DNA of 64,000 nt from Dryococelus australis (Eukaryota > Arthropoda > Insecta > Phasmatodea > Phasmatidae), in assembly GCA_029891345.1 (NCBI GenBank), contig CM056993.1, positions 224,883,924-224,947,923 of the forward strand, in the 5' to 3' direction. This document shows positions 38,480 to 47,849 of this stretch, in pieces (within the stretch, counting starts at the first letter, position 1; each line of letters starts with the position of its first letter). The translations under genes were made by a program, and so were the position numbers. The notes beneath the pieces are model-generated. The model did not search any database. It saw only the letters and a list, made by a program, of their open reading frames with translations, and was not told the DNA's origin.

Positions 38480-39225
38480 TACATGATATAAATATTCTTA
38501 GTCGAAGTGAGTAAGAATTTATCATAAAAACTACACATTATTTCTTCTCCATTAATATCTTCTAATATGTAAGTTAGCACATCAAAATCCAAAACTTTAC
38601 AAACAGTAAACAATTCTATTAACCAATTAGATGCATTACATTTTTCAAAAATTTTCTTTAATTTGCTCACACGAACAATATCTCCAACTTTACATTTTGG
38701 TTTAGTAAACACAAAATATTTTGCAACTATTATTTTTTTTGTTAACTACAATTGGCTTCATACCAATAGTGCTGTGCTTTGTGTTGTTCTATTTTTAACT
38801 TATTCATTCAATATATTTATCCTCTTGTAGTTGCCATTTATAGCAAATTCTTTTCAACATAAGATTTTTTTAAGTTTGATTAAATCTTTCAACTACGCTA
38901 GCTTTTAACTCAGAAAATGAAGAAAAATTATTTATATGTGGCTTTTCCATAAGTTCTTTAAATATGTTACTATAAAATTCTGAGCCATTTTCGCTATGTA
39001 AATTATTTGGTTTTCTTTTAGCCAATATACATTCTAAAGCAGTAACTAGATTCTGGGCTGTTTAATTTTTGATTGGCAAAGCAAATGCAAACTTTGAAAA
39101 AACGTCGATAATTTATATAATATATTTATAGCCTTTATTTATGAGAGATATACTTTTCGAATTTCCAGTATCCATTTCTGCAAGATTGGTTTTCCATAAA
39201 TTATCAATGCCATGTGAAATAACTT
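38480..39225 (-). pseudogene. int: Retroviral-type integrase, Polinton copy A
   Basis: The enzyme that inserts Polinton DNA. Minus strand, from about 39225 down: NLWKTNLAEMD (first catalytic Asp position occupied by Asn), GYKYIIQIIDVFSKFAFALP, then NNLHSENGSEFYSNIFKEL (second Asp position shows Glu). SSFSELKASVVERFNQT follows, with the final Glu kept. The C-terminal end is at 38712-38480: PKCKVGDIVRVSKLKKIFEK, then LTYILEDINGEEI and SFYDKFLL, the SH3-like/Polinton C-terminal domain. A long deletion or decayed part lies at 38712-38870. With two of three acidic residues changed, it is inactive independent of its stops. Confidence 0.85.
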
Positions 39226-39229
39226 TTCA

Positions 39230-39389
39230 ACTTGGGAAAATTTTTCATGCTGGTTTATATTAAGAATGTTGATATTTACAATTGCACAACGGGCATATAC
39301 TTTACTGGACTACTCGTCCATTTTTTGTTTTTCATTTTTATATTATTATTAGTGACTTTCTTGCACTTTAAACACCATGTGTTCTCCAT
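39230..39389 (-). pseudogene. Small zinc-ribbon protein upstream of the integrase
   Basis: From an ATG at 39389 (minus strand): MENTWCLKCKKVTNNNIKM, then KNKKWTSSPVKY. The first Cys-x-x-Cys pair is clear. The second pair, expected after about 25 residues, is lost to substitutions. Small zinc ribbons at the same place next to the integrase are usual in Polintons. It overlaps or adjoins the integrase start. Confidence 0.5.
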
Positions 39390-39401
39390 TTAATTATATA
39401 T

Positions 39402-39419
<18 letters not shown>

Positions 39420-39435
<16 letters not shown>

Positions 39436-40537
39436 ATATATATATAATCTTTATATTCCCAGAATTTTTCATATTTCATGAACATTCCTATTATAGCTGT
39501 AAACCCATCAGAATAATCGGATATTTTATTCGCTTTTATTTTAAAAGTTAAATCATCGCCCTTTTTAGCATCAAATAGTTTACTAACTAAAATCAGTTCT
39601 TTTGGAATACTTAATCACAGTTAGAGTATCATAAGATAATTTATCAGAATTTATTATGTAAACAGTATAATCCATAAAAATTAATGAAGACATAACATAA
39701 TTTTTATGAAAAACATTCACATTTTAAGCCACTTTGCATGTAAATAAAATGCATGTTGAAATTTTTCTTCAATTTTAGAGTCATCAAATGTATGGCAATA
39801 ATTCAAAATATATTTGTTGAAATCTTGCAATTAAACATCTGTTTCTTTATCAACAGCTTCCTTGCTTTTTACAACTTTTGTGTTTACAAGTGTGTCAACT
39901 GATTGCCTTAAATGTTGTAATTTGACAAATACTTCTTTATCAACAGCTTCTTTAGTTTTTTCAGCTTTTGTGTTAACGAGTGTATCATAGTAATTTAATA
40001 CTCTTTCGTTTAAATTTTGTAATTTATCAGCTATTTTTTTTAAAGAAAGCATACTCTGTTGTGCAAAAAAAAACTTTACTTATTTGACCTTGTAAAGCAG
40101 AGACAATGGTATTGTATTTTGAATCTACTTTACATATGTTTTTAAATCAGAAACACTAGTGTGGTATTTTGATTCTATATCGGTTTTTAAAGCATAGAAG
40201 AAATACTTTCATATTTCGAATCTACATCCTTTTTAATGTATGTTTCGCATCATTTATTCGTTTTATAGAATTAGTAATGGTGTTATTGAATTGTAAATTC
40301 ATATCTTCTTTTAGAGCATAATCAGAAACAATAGTTTTATATTTTTAATCAACGTCCTTTTTTTAATGCATAATCTGCTATATGAATATCAAAAAACCTT
40401 TAATTGACCTCATCTTTTCTATGTACAGGTTCGCCAATATTATCAATTCTTCGCCCAAGAAAAGGAACATACGATTTAGAAAATCAAAACAAGTGCTTGA
40501 TTCATTTCGTAAAGAAGAAATACTTGAATTGAATTAT

Positions 40538-40595
<58 letters not shown>

Positions 40596-40688
40596 CATAT
40601 ATATATATACATAATACACATTTTCATCAATATCATCGAAGTTTTTATTTAAAGATTCGATAAATGGTTTCCCAAATATATCGGACAT
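39420..40688 (-). pseudogene. Fibre-like protein (anchor, coiled coil, beta-rich head), copy A
   Basis: Starts at an ATG at 40688 (MSDIFGKPFIESLNKNF). A TA microsatellite (40540-40610) interrupts the N-terminal part. Then RRIDNIGEPVHRKDEVN (~40400-40452), the motif seen in viral tail-fibre type proteins before the shaft, is followed by heptad-like repeats with repeated DSKYESISS/ESKYHTSVS segments. Two near-identical blocks contain DTLVNTKAEKTKEAVDKE (~39850-39990). The C-terminal region, KLFDAKKGDDLTFKIKANK, then ISDYSDGFTAIIGMFMKYE (~39460-39580), looks like a beta-rich head. This layout resembles adenovirus fibre or phage tail fibre. Function as a receptor-binding spike is inferred. A counterpart exists in copy B (56190-56900). 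Broken by many frame changes. Confidence 0.6.
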
Positions 40689-40689
40689 T

Positions 40690-41110
40690 TAATAACATAG
40701 AAATTATATCGCGAAACTTAACATTTCTGGAAAAATATATAATGCTATTAAACATAAATGTCCACAATTAACTGAATTAAAATTCTTAACTCGATCATCA
40801 TTGTAAGAAACATTATTGTTTTTGAAATAATTAATTAAATTATCCTAATAAATCTCAATAGTAAACACCATTATTTTCTCTAAAATAGGAAACCCAATGA
40901 GTACCAAGATTTGCTGAAATATCTAAATTAAACACAATGCACTCATTTTTGATCATTCTATTTGGTAGTTCGTCAACCATATAAACATTACTAAAATTTG
41001 TAATATTAAATTTTCATACATATTTTTCAATATCGATATTAGATAGTGGGTATATATTCAATTTTTTTTGGTCGTCCTCTTTTTTCTTGCAACTACATCA
41101 CTTTCAGCTT
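40690..41110 (-). pseudogene. Adenain-like cysteine protease, Polinton copy A
   Basis: Capsid maturation protease of Polintons (C5/adenain-like). Minus strand: PLSNIDIEKYV, then NFSNVYMVDELPNRMIKNE (~40955-41010). ANLGTHWVSYFRENNG (~40890-40935) carries the catalytic His. An Asp/Ser-Phe segment is damaged by a stop. NSVNCGHLCLIALY (~40755-40795) carries the catalytic Cys, intact here. It ends next to the fibre ATG at 40688, within a few bases. Two to three frameshifts. Confidence 0.8.
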
Positions 41111-41510
41111 TATTTTCCATTGCTAAATTATGTATTTTCTATTCTTATAATTCTTTTTTCTGTTTGCTAGTTTGTTCAACAGAATTATAAACTGAAGTAG
41201 CTACTCCTGCTACAGCACCAAGGCCAGTTAAAGCAGCAACTATGAGGGAAATAACTCCTCCATCATGTAAACCACTTGCAGATTTTTCTTTATATATCAT
41301 ATTGAGTATTGGCAATGACAAGGTTAGTAAGAAAGCTTTGCCTTCTAATAATTTTTCTTATATATCATATTGAGTATCGGCAATGACAAGGTTAGTAAGA
41401 AAGCTTTGCCTTCTAATTATTTTTCTTTATATATCATATTGAGTATTGGCAATGACAAGGTTAGTAAGAAAGCTTTGCCTTCTAATAATTTTTTTTATCA
41501 AGTTGATCTT
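41110..41510 (-). pseudogene. pVI-like membrane peptide gene, Polinton copy A
   Basis: Minus strand reading at about 41150-41276: a Gly-Gly containing hydrophobic stretch (GGVISLIVAALTGLGAVAGV) followed by a polar, Lys-rich tail. Many Polinton and adenovirus-like elements encode such a short amphipathic or hydrophobic protein just upstream of the protease, comparable to adenovirus pVI. Its N-terminal part is swollen by a tandem triplication (41285-41490) that is not a multiple of three, so the frame is lost. Confidence 0.5.
41285..41490. repeat. Three direct tandem copies of a ~68.5 bp unit
   Basis: The unit TATATATCATATTGAGTATT, then GGCAATGACAAGGTTAGTAA, then GAAAGCTTTGCC recurs, with CAATGACAAGG starting at 41313, 41381 and 41450 (spacings 68 and 69). 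The copies are nearly identical, so the duplication is recent compared with the decay of the element. Confidence 0.9.
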
Positions 41511-41731
41511 TTGTTAAGATTATATCTATAAGCAAATCTCTTAATTGAGCAATAGTTTTACCGAAAGTTAAGCTGTTTATCTTAATTTATACAAGTAATA
41601 TATATATATATACATATATACTAAATAAAATATTTAATTCCCCAACCTAATCTTCTTTTTGTGAACATTGTTGAGTCAACAGCAGCAGAAGCCTTTTTTT
41701 TCTTCAATTGGAGTATCTTTGGTTACAAAAT

Positions 41732-42118
41732 TTATTTTGCTTCTTTTTGAAAAATTTTATCTGCTTCATGCCAAGATTTCAAATCTTTATGATCTCTATA
41801 AGCAATAGCATTATATTTGCAAGTTTCATCTAGTTTATTCACTCCTGAATCTCCTCTTTCTAATCTTTCATTTAATTTTGTAAATGGCCCACAATAATTA
41901 TAATGCGGCATATGCATTTCGGGTAAATTTAAATTGTTTAATGCCCAATTTATAATGCCTTTTCCATGGTGTTCAGAATTCCAAAATGAGTGCGGAATAA
42001 CAATTAAAACTCGTATTAGATATGGTATTCCTTTCTGGTTATTGACAACAAAGCCAGAAAAATTATTGTTTAGCATATTCCTAATGTTTACTTTTTCACT
42101 GTAAAAATAATCTGTCAA
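41732..42118 (-). pseudogene. Parvovirus-VP1-type phospholipase A2 domain protein, copy A
   Basis: Single open frame of 128 codons, ATG at 42118. IPHSFWNSEHHGKGIINWAL, then LNLPEMHMPHYNYCGPFTKL, where YCGPFT is the calcium-binding loop of the parvoviral PLA2 family. NERLERGDSGVNKLDETCK follows, and then the catalytic helix, where the expected His-Asp pair reads Asn-Ala (CKYNAIAY). The tail, SWHEADKIFQ, matches the usual Ala-Asp-Lys end. Such domains help virions cross membranes in parvoviruses and occur in Polinton-like elements. The frame is intact, but the active site is gone. Copy B has a counterpart at 57464-57775. Confidence 0.78.
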
Positions 42119-42169
42119 TTAGTTTTCTAACATTGTCCGTCCAAATATATTCTTTGGCAAATTATTATT

Positions 42170-42830
42170 TTTTTAGACCTTCGCCAGATTTAGGAGAATT
42201 TTTTATATATTCGTGATAAATTGGTTCAATTATTTCATTATACTTCCAACCGATACTTGAAAAAACGTTCATAGTTGGATAATAATTTTGATATGCTCCA
42301 TTTGTTAACAAAATAATTTCTGCAAAATATTTATAGTCCTCATTAGTGAATTTGTCTTCACCAGTGGATTTATCTAGAAGATCAAATTTTTTTACTGTTT
42401 GTTAACAAATTAGTATTGTTATATCATATTTTTTATCTTTGGCACATAGAAAATCGTGTTCTATTTTTACTGTTGTACCACACATTTTAAAACCTTGCCT
42501 ATCTCCTCGTAAACCAAATTTATTATTTATATCATTAATATTTTTATAAATATATTTACCGAGATTTACAGTAGAATCACCTGCTAGAGGTGGTAAATTA
42601 TCAATGATACAGTTCCCATTTGCTCTTCCAAATTAGGAGATTCTTGTTCTGCAAATAATCATTTCAAATGGTATTTCTTCTGGTGTTAGTGGATAATCTA
42701 ATTTTTTTGCAGTAACAGGTACAAGTGCTGTTAAAAATTTTTTATTTTCTTTACTTACTTGTTCTACTTTTTGCCAATATTTTGTAATTCACGAATTAGT
42801 GATAGAATTTTTTTCTTGTTTTTTTTTATT
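42170..42830 (-). pseudogene. Conserved Polinton protein of unknown role, copy A
   Basis: Minus strand: KKFLTALVPVTAKKLDYPLT, TPEEIPFEMIICRTR, a stop, then NGNCIIDNLPPLAGDSTVNL, LGKYIYKNINDINNKFGLRG and FKMCGTTVKIEHDFLCA. After another stop it reads KSTGEDKFTNEDYKYFAEII and LTNGAYQNYYP, ending GLKK and a stop near 42172. The arrangement (a structured core, then a 'Thr-Asn-Glu-Asp-Tyr...' helix region, then a Gly-Trp-Lys-Tyr segment) is one I associate with a conserved Polinton gene of unknown function. The partner in copy B is at 55690-56180. Only two stops interrupt it, so it is one of the better preserved genes. Confidence 0.55.
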
Positions 42831-42997
42831 TTACCTCATGGTTTTTTTTTTAAATTTCCATACTTTTCAATAAGCAATTTCACTTGAACTCCCTCTGAAT
42901 ACTTCATATGTATATATATAACTTATAAATGATTTATAAATGCATTGAGAGTTTTTAGATACAAACTCTCCTTCCAACTGATTAAACGAAGGGCAAA

Positions 42998-44226
42998 TTG
43001 AATATTTACGATAGTGAAATCGAGTTTGATATTCCCATAGGAGATGGCTTTTCTTTTCCAAACGATGCTTACGTTTTGGAAGAATATCGGCTACTAAAGA
43101 GAGATAAAACGGGAACTGAGGCAAAATACGAAAAATTATATAATATTAATAATTGTTCCAATTTTTTTTCCATTTCAATTTTCTACAGTATAAATTTCAA
43201 AACATAGACAGTTTATTGAGGCTGTTGATTATCCAGGAGTAACATCAACAATTATGAATATTTTGCTAAGATCACCAGGCGAACAAAATTATTTAGAATC
43301 TACTGGTGTTTATAGTAAATTTCGAGTAAAATCTGGTCGTAATGGTAGAATAAATGAAATAGTGTATCCATTAAGACATTTGTTTGGCTTTATTTGGGAT
43401 AATAATGAAGTTTACTGGAAAGGTGGTTATAAAATCCCTTTGTTATAAATTCTCCTAATAACAACTGCATATTTGTTTACGAAACTAAAAAACCAGATGG
43501 TTTGGTTGATAAAACCTATGCTAATCCAGGTAAAATTGACATTGAAAAATTTTACATTTTGTGACATATTGTTGAATAAGGAGCTAACACATAAATTGCA
43601 AATTAAAGAAACAATTTATAAAATCCTAAAATTCATATTGGTTTTAAGTATTGGCAATTTTTATAGAATGAAATTTCTGCTGCGACAGCTGTTTTTAACT
43701 CTGACATTAATGTTTAATAATTTACGATTTCACATACCAGATTTTGTAATTGTGGGTTTCCAAACTAATAGAAAAATCATGCCGAGCAATATGTACATGC
43801 TTTAATGTTTGATCATTGTAATGTATGAAATATTTTTGTTAAAAATGGTAGAAATGAAATTTTTCCATAAGAAAATTGGAATCTAGATATTGAAAATGAT
43901 CTTTGCCATAAAATGTTTCTCGCTTTTAATGATTTTAAAAATTCAATAAAATAATTATATACTATGTATAGAAACAATGAACTTTATTATAAGCCGACTA
44001 CAAACTATCATGGCGATATCAATTATTATTCATTTTGGGGACGAAGACCTTTCTATGTTATTGACTGCCTGTATAGAAAAACAATGGTAGTAAAAATAAA
44101 ACAAATATAAAATTAGTGTAGATTTTAAAAAAGCTGTTGATGCTGGTACAATTCTACCGTTGTTTAAATAGCCAACAAATTTTAACTTATGATTATTTGA
44201 AAGAAAATATCACCAAAGATATATAA
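42998..44226 (+). pseudogene. Major capsid protein (double jelly roll), Polinton copy A
   Basis: The hexon-type shell protein. From the ATG at 42998: SEIEFDIPIGDGFSFPNDAY, then RLLKRDKTGTEAKYEKLYN, which is the first strand region. Frameshift near 43150; then MNILLRSPGEQNYLESTG (43254 onward), EIVYPLRHLFGFIWDNNEVY, and the region of DKTYANPGKIDIEKF (~43508). Later pieces include ALMFDHCNV (~43800), FYVIDCLYRKT (~44050) and VDFKKAVDAGTILPLF (~44120-44165) close to the C-terminus. Order and length (about 400 codons) fit insect Polinton capsid proteins. About ten frame changes. Confidence 0.72.
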
Positions 44227-44229
44227 ATT

Positions 44230-44780
44230 GTTTATTTTGTTAAATGGATAATGTAAACGATTTTACAGAAACAAACATTTTTTCGATATTTTAATAGAAT
44301 TTTTTAGACTCGTAGTTGAGTGGTTGCATTGAAATTTTTTACGAATTTTTATAAAATAAAAAATAATTTCTCTAATTAATATTTTGCCACTTTTAATATT
44401 TTCAATCGATTTTTCTCTTGATTTTGCTTTATTTTGTGTTAAATTTGCTTGATTTGGATTGCTCGTTTGCAAAATTGCTCTTTCTATAAAATTTGAAATG
44501 GGCTTGAAAAGTAAGAAATTTGCTTGATTTTAACTTAAAGTTTAATGTTTATAATGTCGATACAAACCTGCACGATATAAAAAAAAAAAAAAAAGATTGT
44601 AAATTTGCTTGGTTTTGGGATAAATTTGCTTGTTTTTTTTTTTAAAGGTGAAAGTTCTGGAATTTCAAACCATGAATTTGGGGCAAACAAACCTTGATTT
44701 TGGCCTCAAATTTCATAACTTTTTGATGAAAATGTGGGGTGGTCCAGCTCTCTCTCTTTATATATCTACTGTTTGTAATT
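44230..44780. other. Right flank of copy A; no gene
   Basis: AT-rich DNA with A tract near 44580-44594 and T tract near 44632-44644, and several TTTGCTTG repeats. The Polinton terminal repeat should lie here if copy A is complete, but I could not match it to the left side. Confidence 0.4.
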
Positions 44781-44781
44781 T

Positions 44782-45104
44782 AATTTCATCTTCGCGGTAT
44801 GGGGGGAGCACTCTGAGTAGATCCAAATACTCGTTCGCCCCAGAAGAAAACACGCATGTACTAATTGATTCTAAGAATTATTCTGTATTTTCCTATACTA
44901 TATATTTATATATATTCCCATCTTATATAAATATATTACAATCTTATGTATTTATATATCCTCTATCTTATATATATTTCTATCTTATGCATATATTCCT
45001 GTCTTATATATATAAAATATTCCTATCTTATATATGCATTTCCTCTTCTAGGGCGAACGAGTATTTGGGTTTTCTCAGAGTGCGCACATGCCGCGAAGAT
45101 GAAT
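44782..45104. mobile_element. Foldback MITE, ~320 bp
   Basis: The left arm (44785-44850) TTCATCTTCGCGG, then GAGCACTCTGAG, ATACTCGTTCGCCC, AGAAGA is mirrored by the right arm (45038-45103) TCTTCTAGGGCGAACGAGTA, CTCAGAGTGC, CCGCGAAGATGAA. The loop is an imperfect tandem array of TATCTTATATATATTTC-type units. No coding capacity. The frame at 44630-45199 is spurious. Confidence 0.75.
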
Positions 45105-45835
45105 TGAGAATACGAAGGGCTATTTTTGACGTTATCGATCATGGAGCCATGACCTGTATCATTGCTAACTGGTTGTCAACAGGGCGGATTCTTCGATAGA
45201 ATTTTCACCTATGTTCAAAATTCTCGTTGGTATGTGAGGGCGGCCTGTAGAAAGAGTCCTTTACGCACGGCGACAAATTAGGAAGCAGTGTAGTGACCTG
45301 CCGTGGCGCTGCATTATTCAGTACAAAGTTCAAGTTGTGCATCGACCAATGGCGAGGCATGGTGGGATCCTGCTGTAGTTCTAGGTACTTTTATAGCAAA
45401 GTGCAAATGCAGTTTACCCAGGAAGTGATAATATATACCGAGGGACCTGGATATACACTTATAAAGCGAGATTATTACATAAAATGTTCACATTCCAGCT
45501 TTTGGAAGAAGGACAATATAAGTTTATTTTAAAATAGCGGGAATTTGTTTAACTCGCGATCCACAGACACTCGCACACACGTCAACACTAATATCCCGAA
45601 AAATTCCAATATTCCGACAACCACCAATACCACCACCATCACCGCCAACACCTATGACTCCAAAATGACCACAAGGTGACAACAAAATGACCTCAAGATT
45701 ACCCTAAATGACCCCAAGATGACACCCCAAAATAAACCCAAAATGACTCCACCACATATGACTCCCAAATAACCCTAAAATAACCCCAAGGTGACTCCAA
45801 ATGTCCCCAAAATCCATCACCTTGACAACCAGCAC
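45105..45835. repeat. Unassigned sequence with a (TGACCCCAAAA)-like simple repeat
   Basis: 45600-45810 is a degenerate A/C-rich simple repeat (units like ATGACCCCAA, ACCACCA). The rest (45105-45540) has no recognised domain. Confidence 0.5.
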
Positions 45836-45837
45836 CA

Positions 45838-46056
45838 GTTCACGTGATTGGACAGCTGCAATTACGCGGCAACTTGATGATTGGCTGGTCGGTGTCCGGA
45901 CAATGTATTAAGGATAGGTTCAAAAGTCATTATGACGTCACAGGGCTTGAATACTGGTATATTATAAGCATTAGGGAGGTCCGGAGGGAGTCTTAGTTTG
46001 ACAACGGCTGTCGGGAAATATACATCGTCATTACTAGCTTCTACGCCAGGTATTCC
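45838..46056 (+). promoter_or_regulatory. Promoter-like segment (CCAAT, CRE, TATA); possible LTR
   Basis: CACGTGATTGG at about 45841 and GATTGGCTGG at about 45880 are inverted CCAAT boxes, the first joined to an E-box. A perfect CRE, TGACGTCA, is at 45933-45940, and a TATA-like TATATTATAAG at about 45958. Spacing fits transcription starting around 45990. It resembles 17853-18000 in two segments. It may be a host promoter for the Ser/Thr-rich frame that follows or a retrotransposon LTR. Confidence 0.4.
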
Positions 46057-46616
46057 GTGGCTAGTTATGTTAAGGTAGAGTGGATTTTAACAGCTAATGG
46101 TTTCTCACCACAGGTTTCTTCTTCGAGTGAGATGTCTGCTGTTTTACCAGCGCCATCAACTTATTCAGCTGTGATTTCTACTTCAGAAGCAGTATCTATT
46201 TCCACCAGTGCAGTACTATCATTTCATATTAGCATTGCACAATTACTACATCACTACATGTCTCTACTTCCACCAGTGTAGTACGATTATCTACGAATGC
46301 AACATTACCATCGACTTCTTCAGCCGTTATGTCTACGAAATTTTCAATGGAGCCATCGAACTTATCGGCTCCGGTATCTACAACAACATTGTTGGCGTTA
46401 CCTGCTGCTTTGGCTCCAGCACCTTCATTTCCAACAGATCCATCCAAGTCTTTGCCTGAACCACTATCAGTGTCACTTGTCCGCAATGTACGGAGACTTG
46501 AGAGCTTTAATTGTGCCAAGAATCCTTGTTGCGTGTCAGTTTTTGTGACAGGTGTGGTACGTAATTCGGCCGTAGCGACAAATTACTTAGACATGCAAAG
46601 ACCTGTACAGGTCTAG
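46057..46616 (+). pseudogene. Ser/Thr/Pro-rich frame of unknown function, frameshifted
   Basis: From an ATG at 46057 the product is Ser/Thr/Ala/Val-rich (AVLPAPSTYSAVISTSEAVS and similar). Near 46260 the same composition moves to the frame at 46329-46616 (STTTLLALPAALAPAPSFPT), ending in a short Cys-containing tail (FNCAKNPCCVSVFV). This suggests one original frame split by an indel. It follows the promoter-like segment at once. I do not recognise a family; a retrotransposon gag-like or mucin-like exon are both possible. Confidence 0.3.
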
Positions 46617-46619
46617 TCC

Positions 46620-47235
46620 ATTTCTCATCGGTATATTGTTACCTGGTTTACTGCATGCAATTCTCTTGTGACTTCCGTATATGTCCTCAAAAGTGTAGTT
46701 ACCTACATAGCTTGTTCTGCACAGTGTGTGGGTGTAATAAATGTCACCATACTTTCGCACCAGGAAAACATGAGTGTTAATAGCTCGATGCATAATTGAC
46801 TGCAACCTGCAACAAAGTTGCATACATTGAGATGAGAGTATATAGAAGAAAATTTCATTTTTTCAAAGCCATGAACGACTGCAACACTTAATTTAATAAA
46901 GTATGTGTTTTATTTCATGTGTACATATTTTTCCAGAAAAAAATTAAAATTTGAAAGGCAAAAAAATCAAATGAATTTAATTAAAAAGTGTTCTATAAGT
47001 TATCATTGTCCTACATGCACAATTATATTATTAAATAAAAAATACTTTTTACAATTGTACAAATTTACGTTTTTAACAAAAATAATTTATTTCATAAATT
47101 GCACATGTAGGCATACTGTGCATTGGTTAATTACAGCTTTTCCTATGTCTATAAATATGAGTATCGATAGCTCACCTCATGGTTGAATCGAGAAATCAAA
47201 GCATAACAACATAGAATATAGAGATAGAGGGTACA
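46620..47235. other. Intergenic, nothing recognised
   Basis: AT-rich; no gene or repeat seen. Confidence 0.4.
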
Positions 47236-47238
47236 TAA

Positions 47239-47403
47239 GAAAAGAGACCACGCGGAAGACCTAGATTCCGGTGGCTTGGTGCAATCAAGGAAGACATTAG
47301 AAAGGCAGACATTCCAGAGGAGGAGTGGAGATACAGCGCTTTTTGGAGAAGGCTATTTGGTAAGGAATTGGATCGGCTACGATCCGTGATGCCGCTGCAG
47401 TAA
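47239..47403 (+). pseudogene. Non-LTR retrotransposon, C-terminal end of endonuclease/RT ORF
   Basis: The frame reads KRPRGRPRFRWLGAIKEDI, RKADIPEEEWRYSAFWRRL, FGKELDRLRSVMPLQ and stops at 47401. A Gly-Arg-Pro-x-x-Arg-Trp segment followed by a short helical tail is the usual C-terminus of Jockey/RTE-type reverse transcriptase polyproteins in insects. An in-frame stop lies just before 47239, so this is the 3' fragment of a 5'-truncated insertion. No poly(A) tail was seen directly after it. Confidence 0.6.
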
Positions 47404-47849
47404 GTAAGTATAGAGGGTGCCGACAATATAACATACATTTAAATAACATAAACAAATATGGATGCTGTCTGGTGGGTGAATTACTAGGGCCTACACTAGC
47501 AAAACCCACGCAATGAAAACATAAAATTCAAGATTGTAGTCGAACGAAGGTTCGAGACAAACACCGAAAAAATTACAAACGAAAATAACTAAGATGGTAG
47601 CCTAAAGCAACATGTAAAAAAATTACAAAAGAAAAAATTTAAGATGGTGGTATACGATAGAATGAGTATATGTAGGGTGAGTGGGGGTGATGGGATGGAG
47701 GCCTGCCGACTAAACAGTCAATAGCACTTGGGGACAGTCGTCTGCTGGGCGTGATGATGGAGAGGGGGCTACAGATATGTAAGTTTTTTTTTAAATAAAG
47801 CTTCTATAAATGTTTGGGATTATTAGAATTATTTTATTTTAATTTATAA

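Larger units (their letters stand above)
29830..44230. mobile_element. Polinton/Maverick-type element, copy A (degraded, ~14 kb)
   Basis: A contiguous block of about 14 kb contains nearly every Polinton core gene: PolB, penton-like protein, packaging ATPase, integrase, zinc ribbon, protease, pVI-like protein, major capsid and a conserved Polinton protein. It also has a fibre-like gene, a phospholipase A2 domain, and two cargo genes (matrix metalloproteinase and BRO). Size and gene set fit the 15-20 kb of known elements. Every gene has stops or frameshifts. I could not identify terminal inverted repeats or the 6 bp target duplication, so the ends are set by the outermost recognised genes. The left side abuts the 24-29.8 kb foldback. 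Confidence 0.85.

Noticed and set aside
42867..43124. Minus-strand open frame of 85 residues
   Set aside because: Antisense of the capsid N-terminus on the plus strand.
44782..45104. Hairpin considered as a microRNA precursor
   Set aside because: Arms too long and AT tandem loop too large; transposon-like foldback is the simpler reading.
44630..45199. 189-residue plus-strand open frame
   Set aside because: Runs straight through a foldback MITE and its AT tandem loop.
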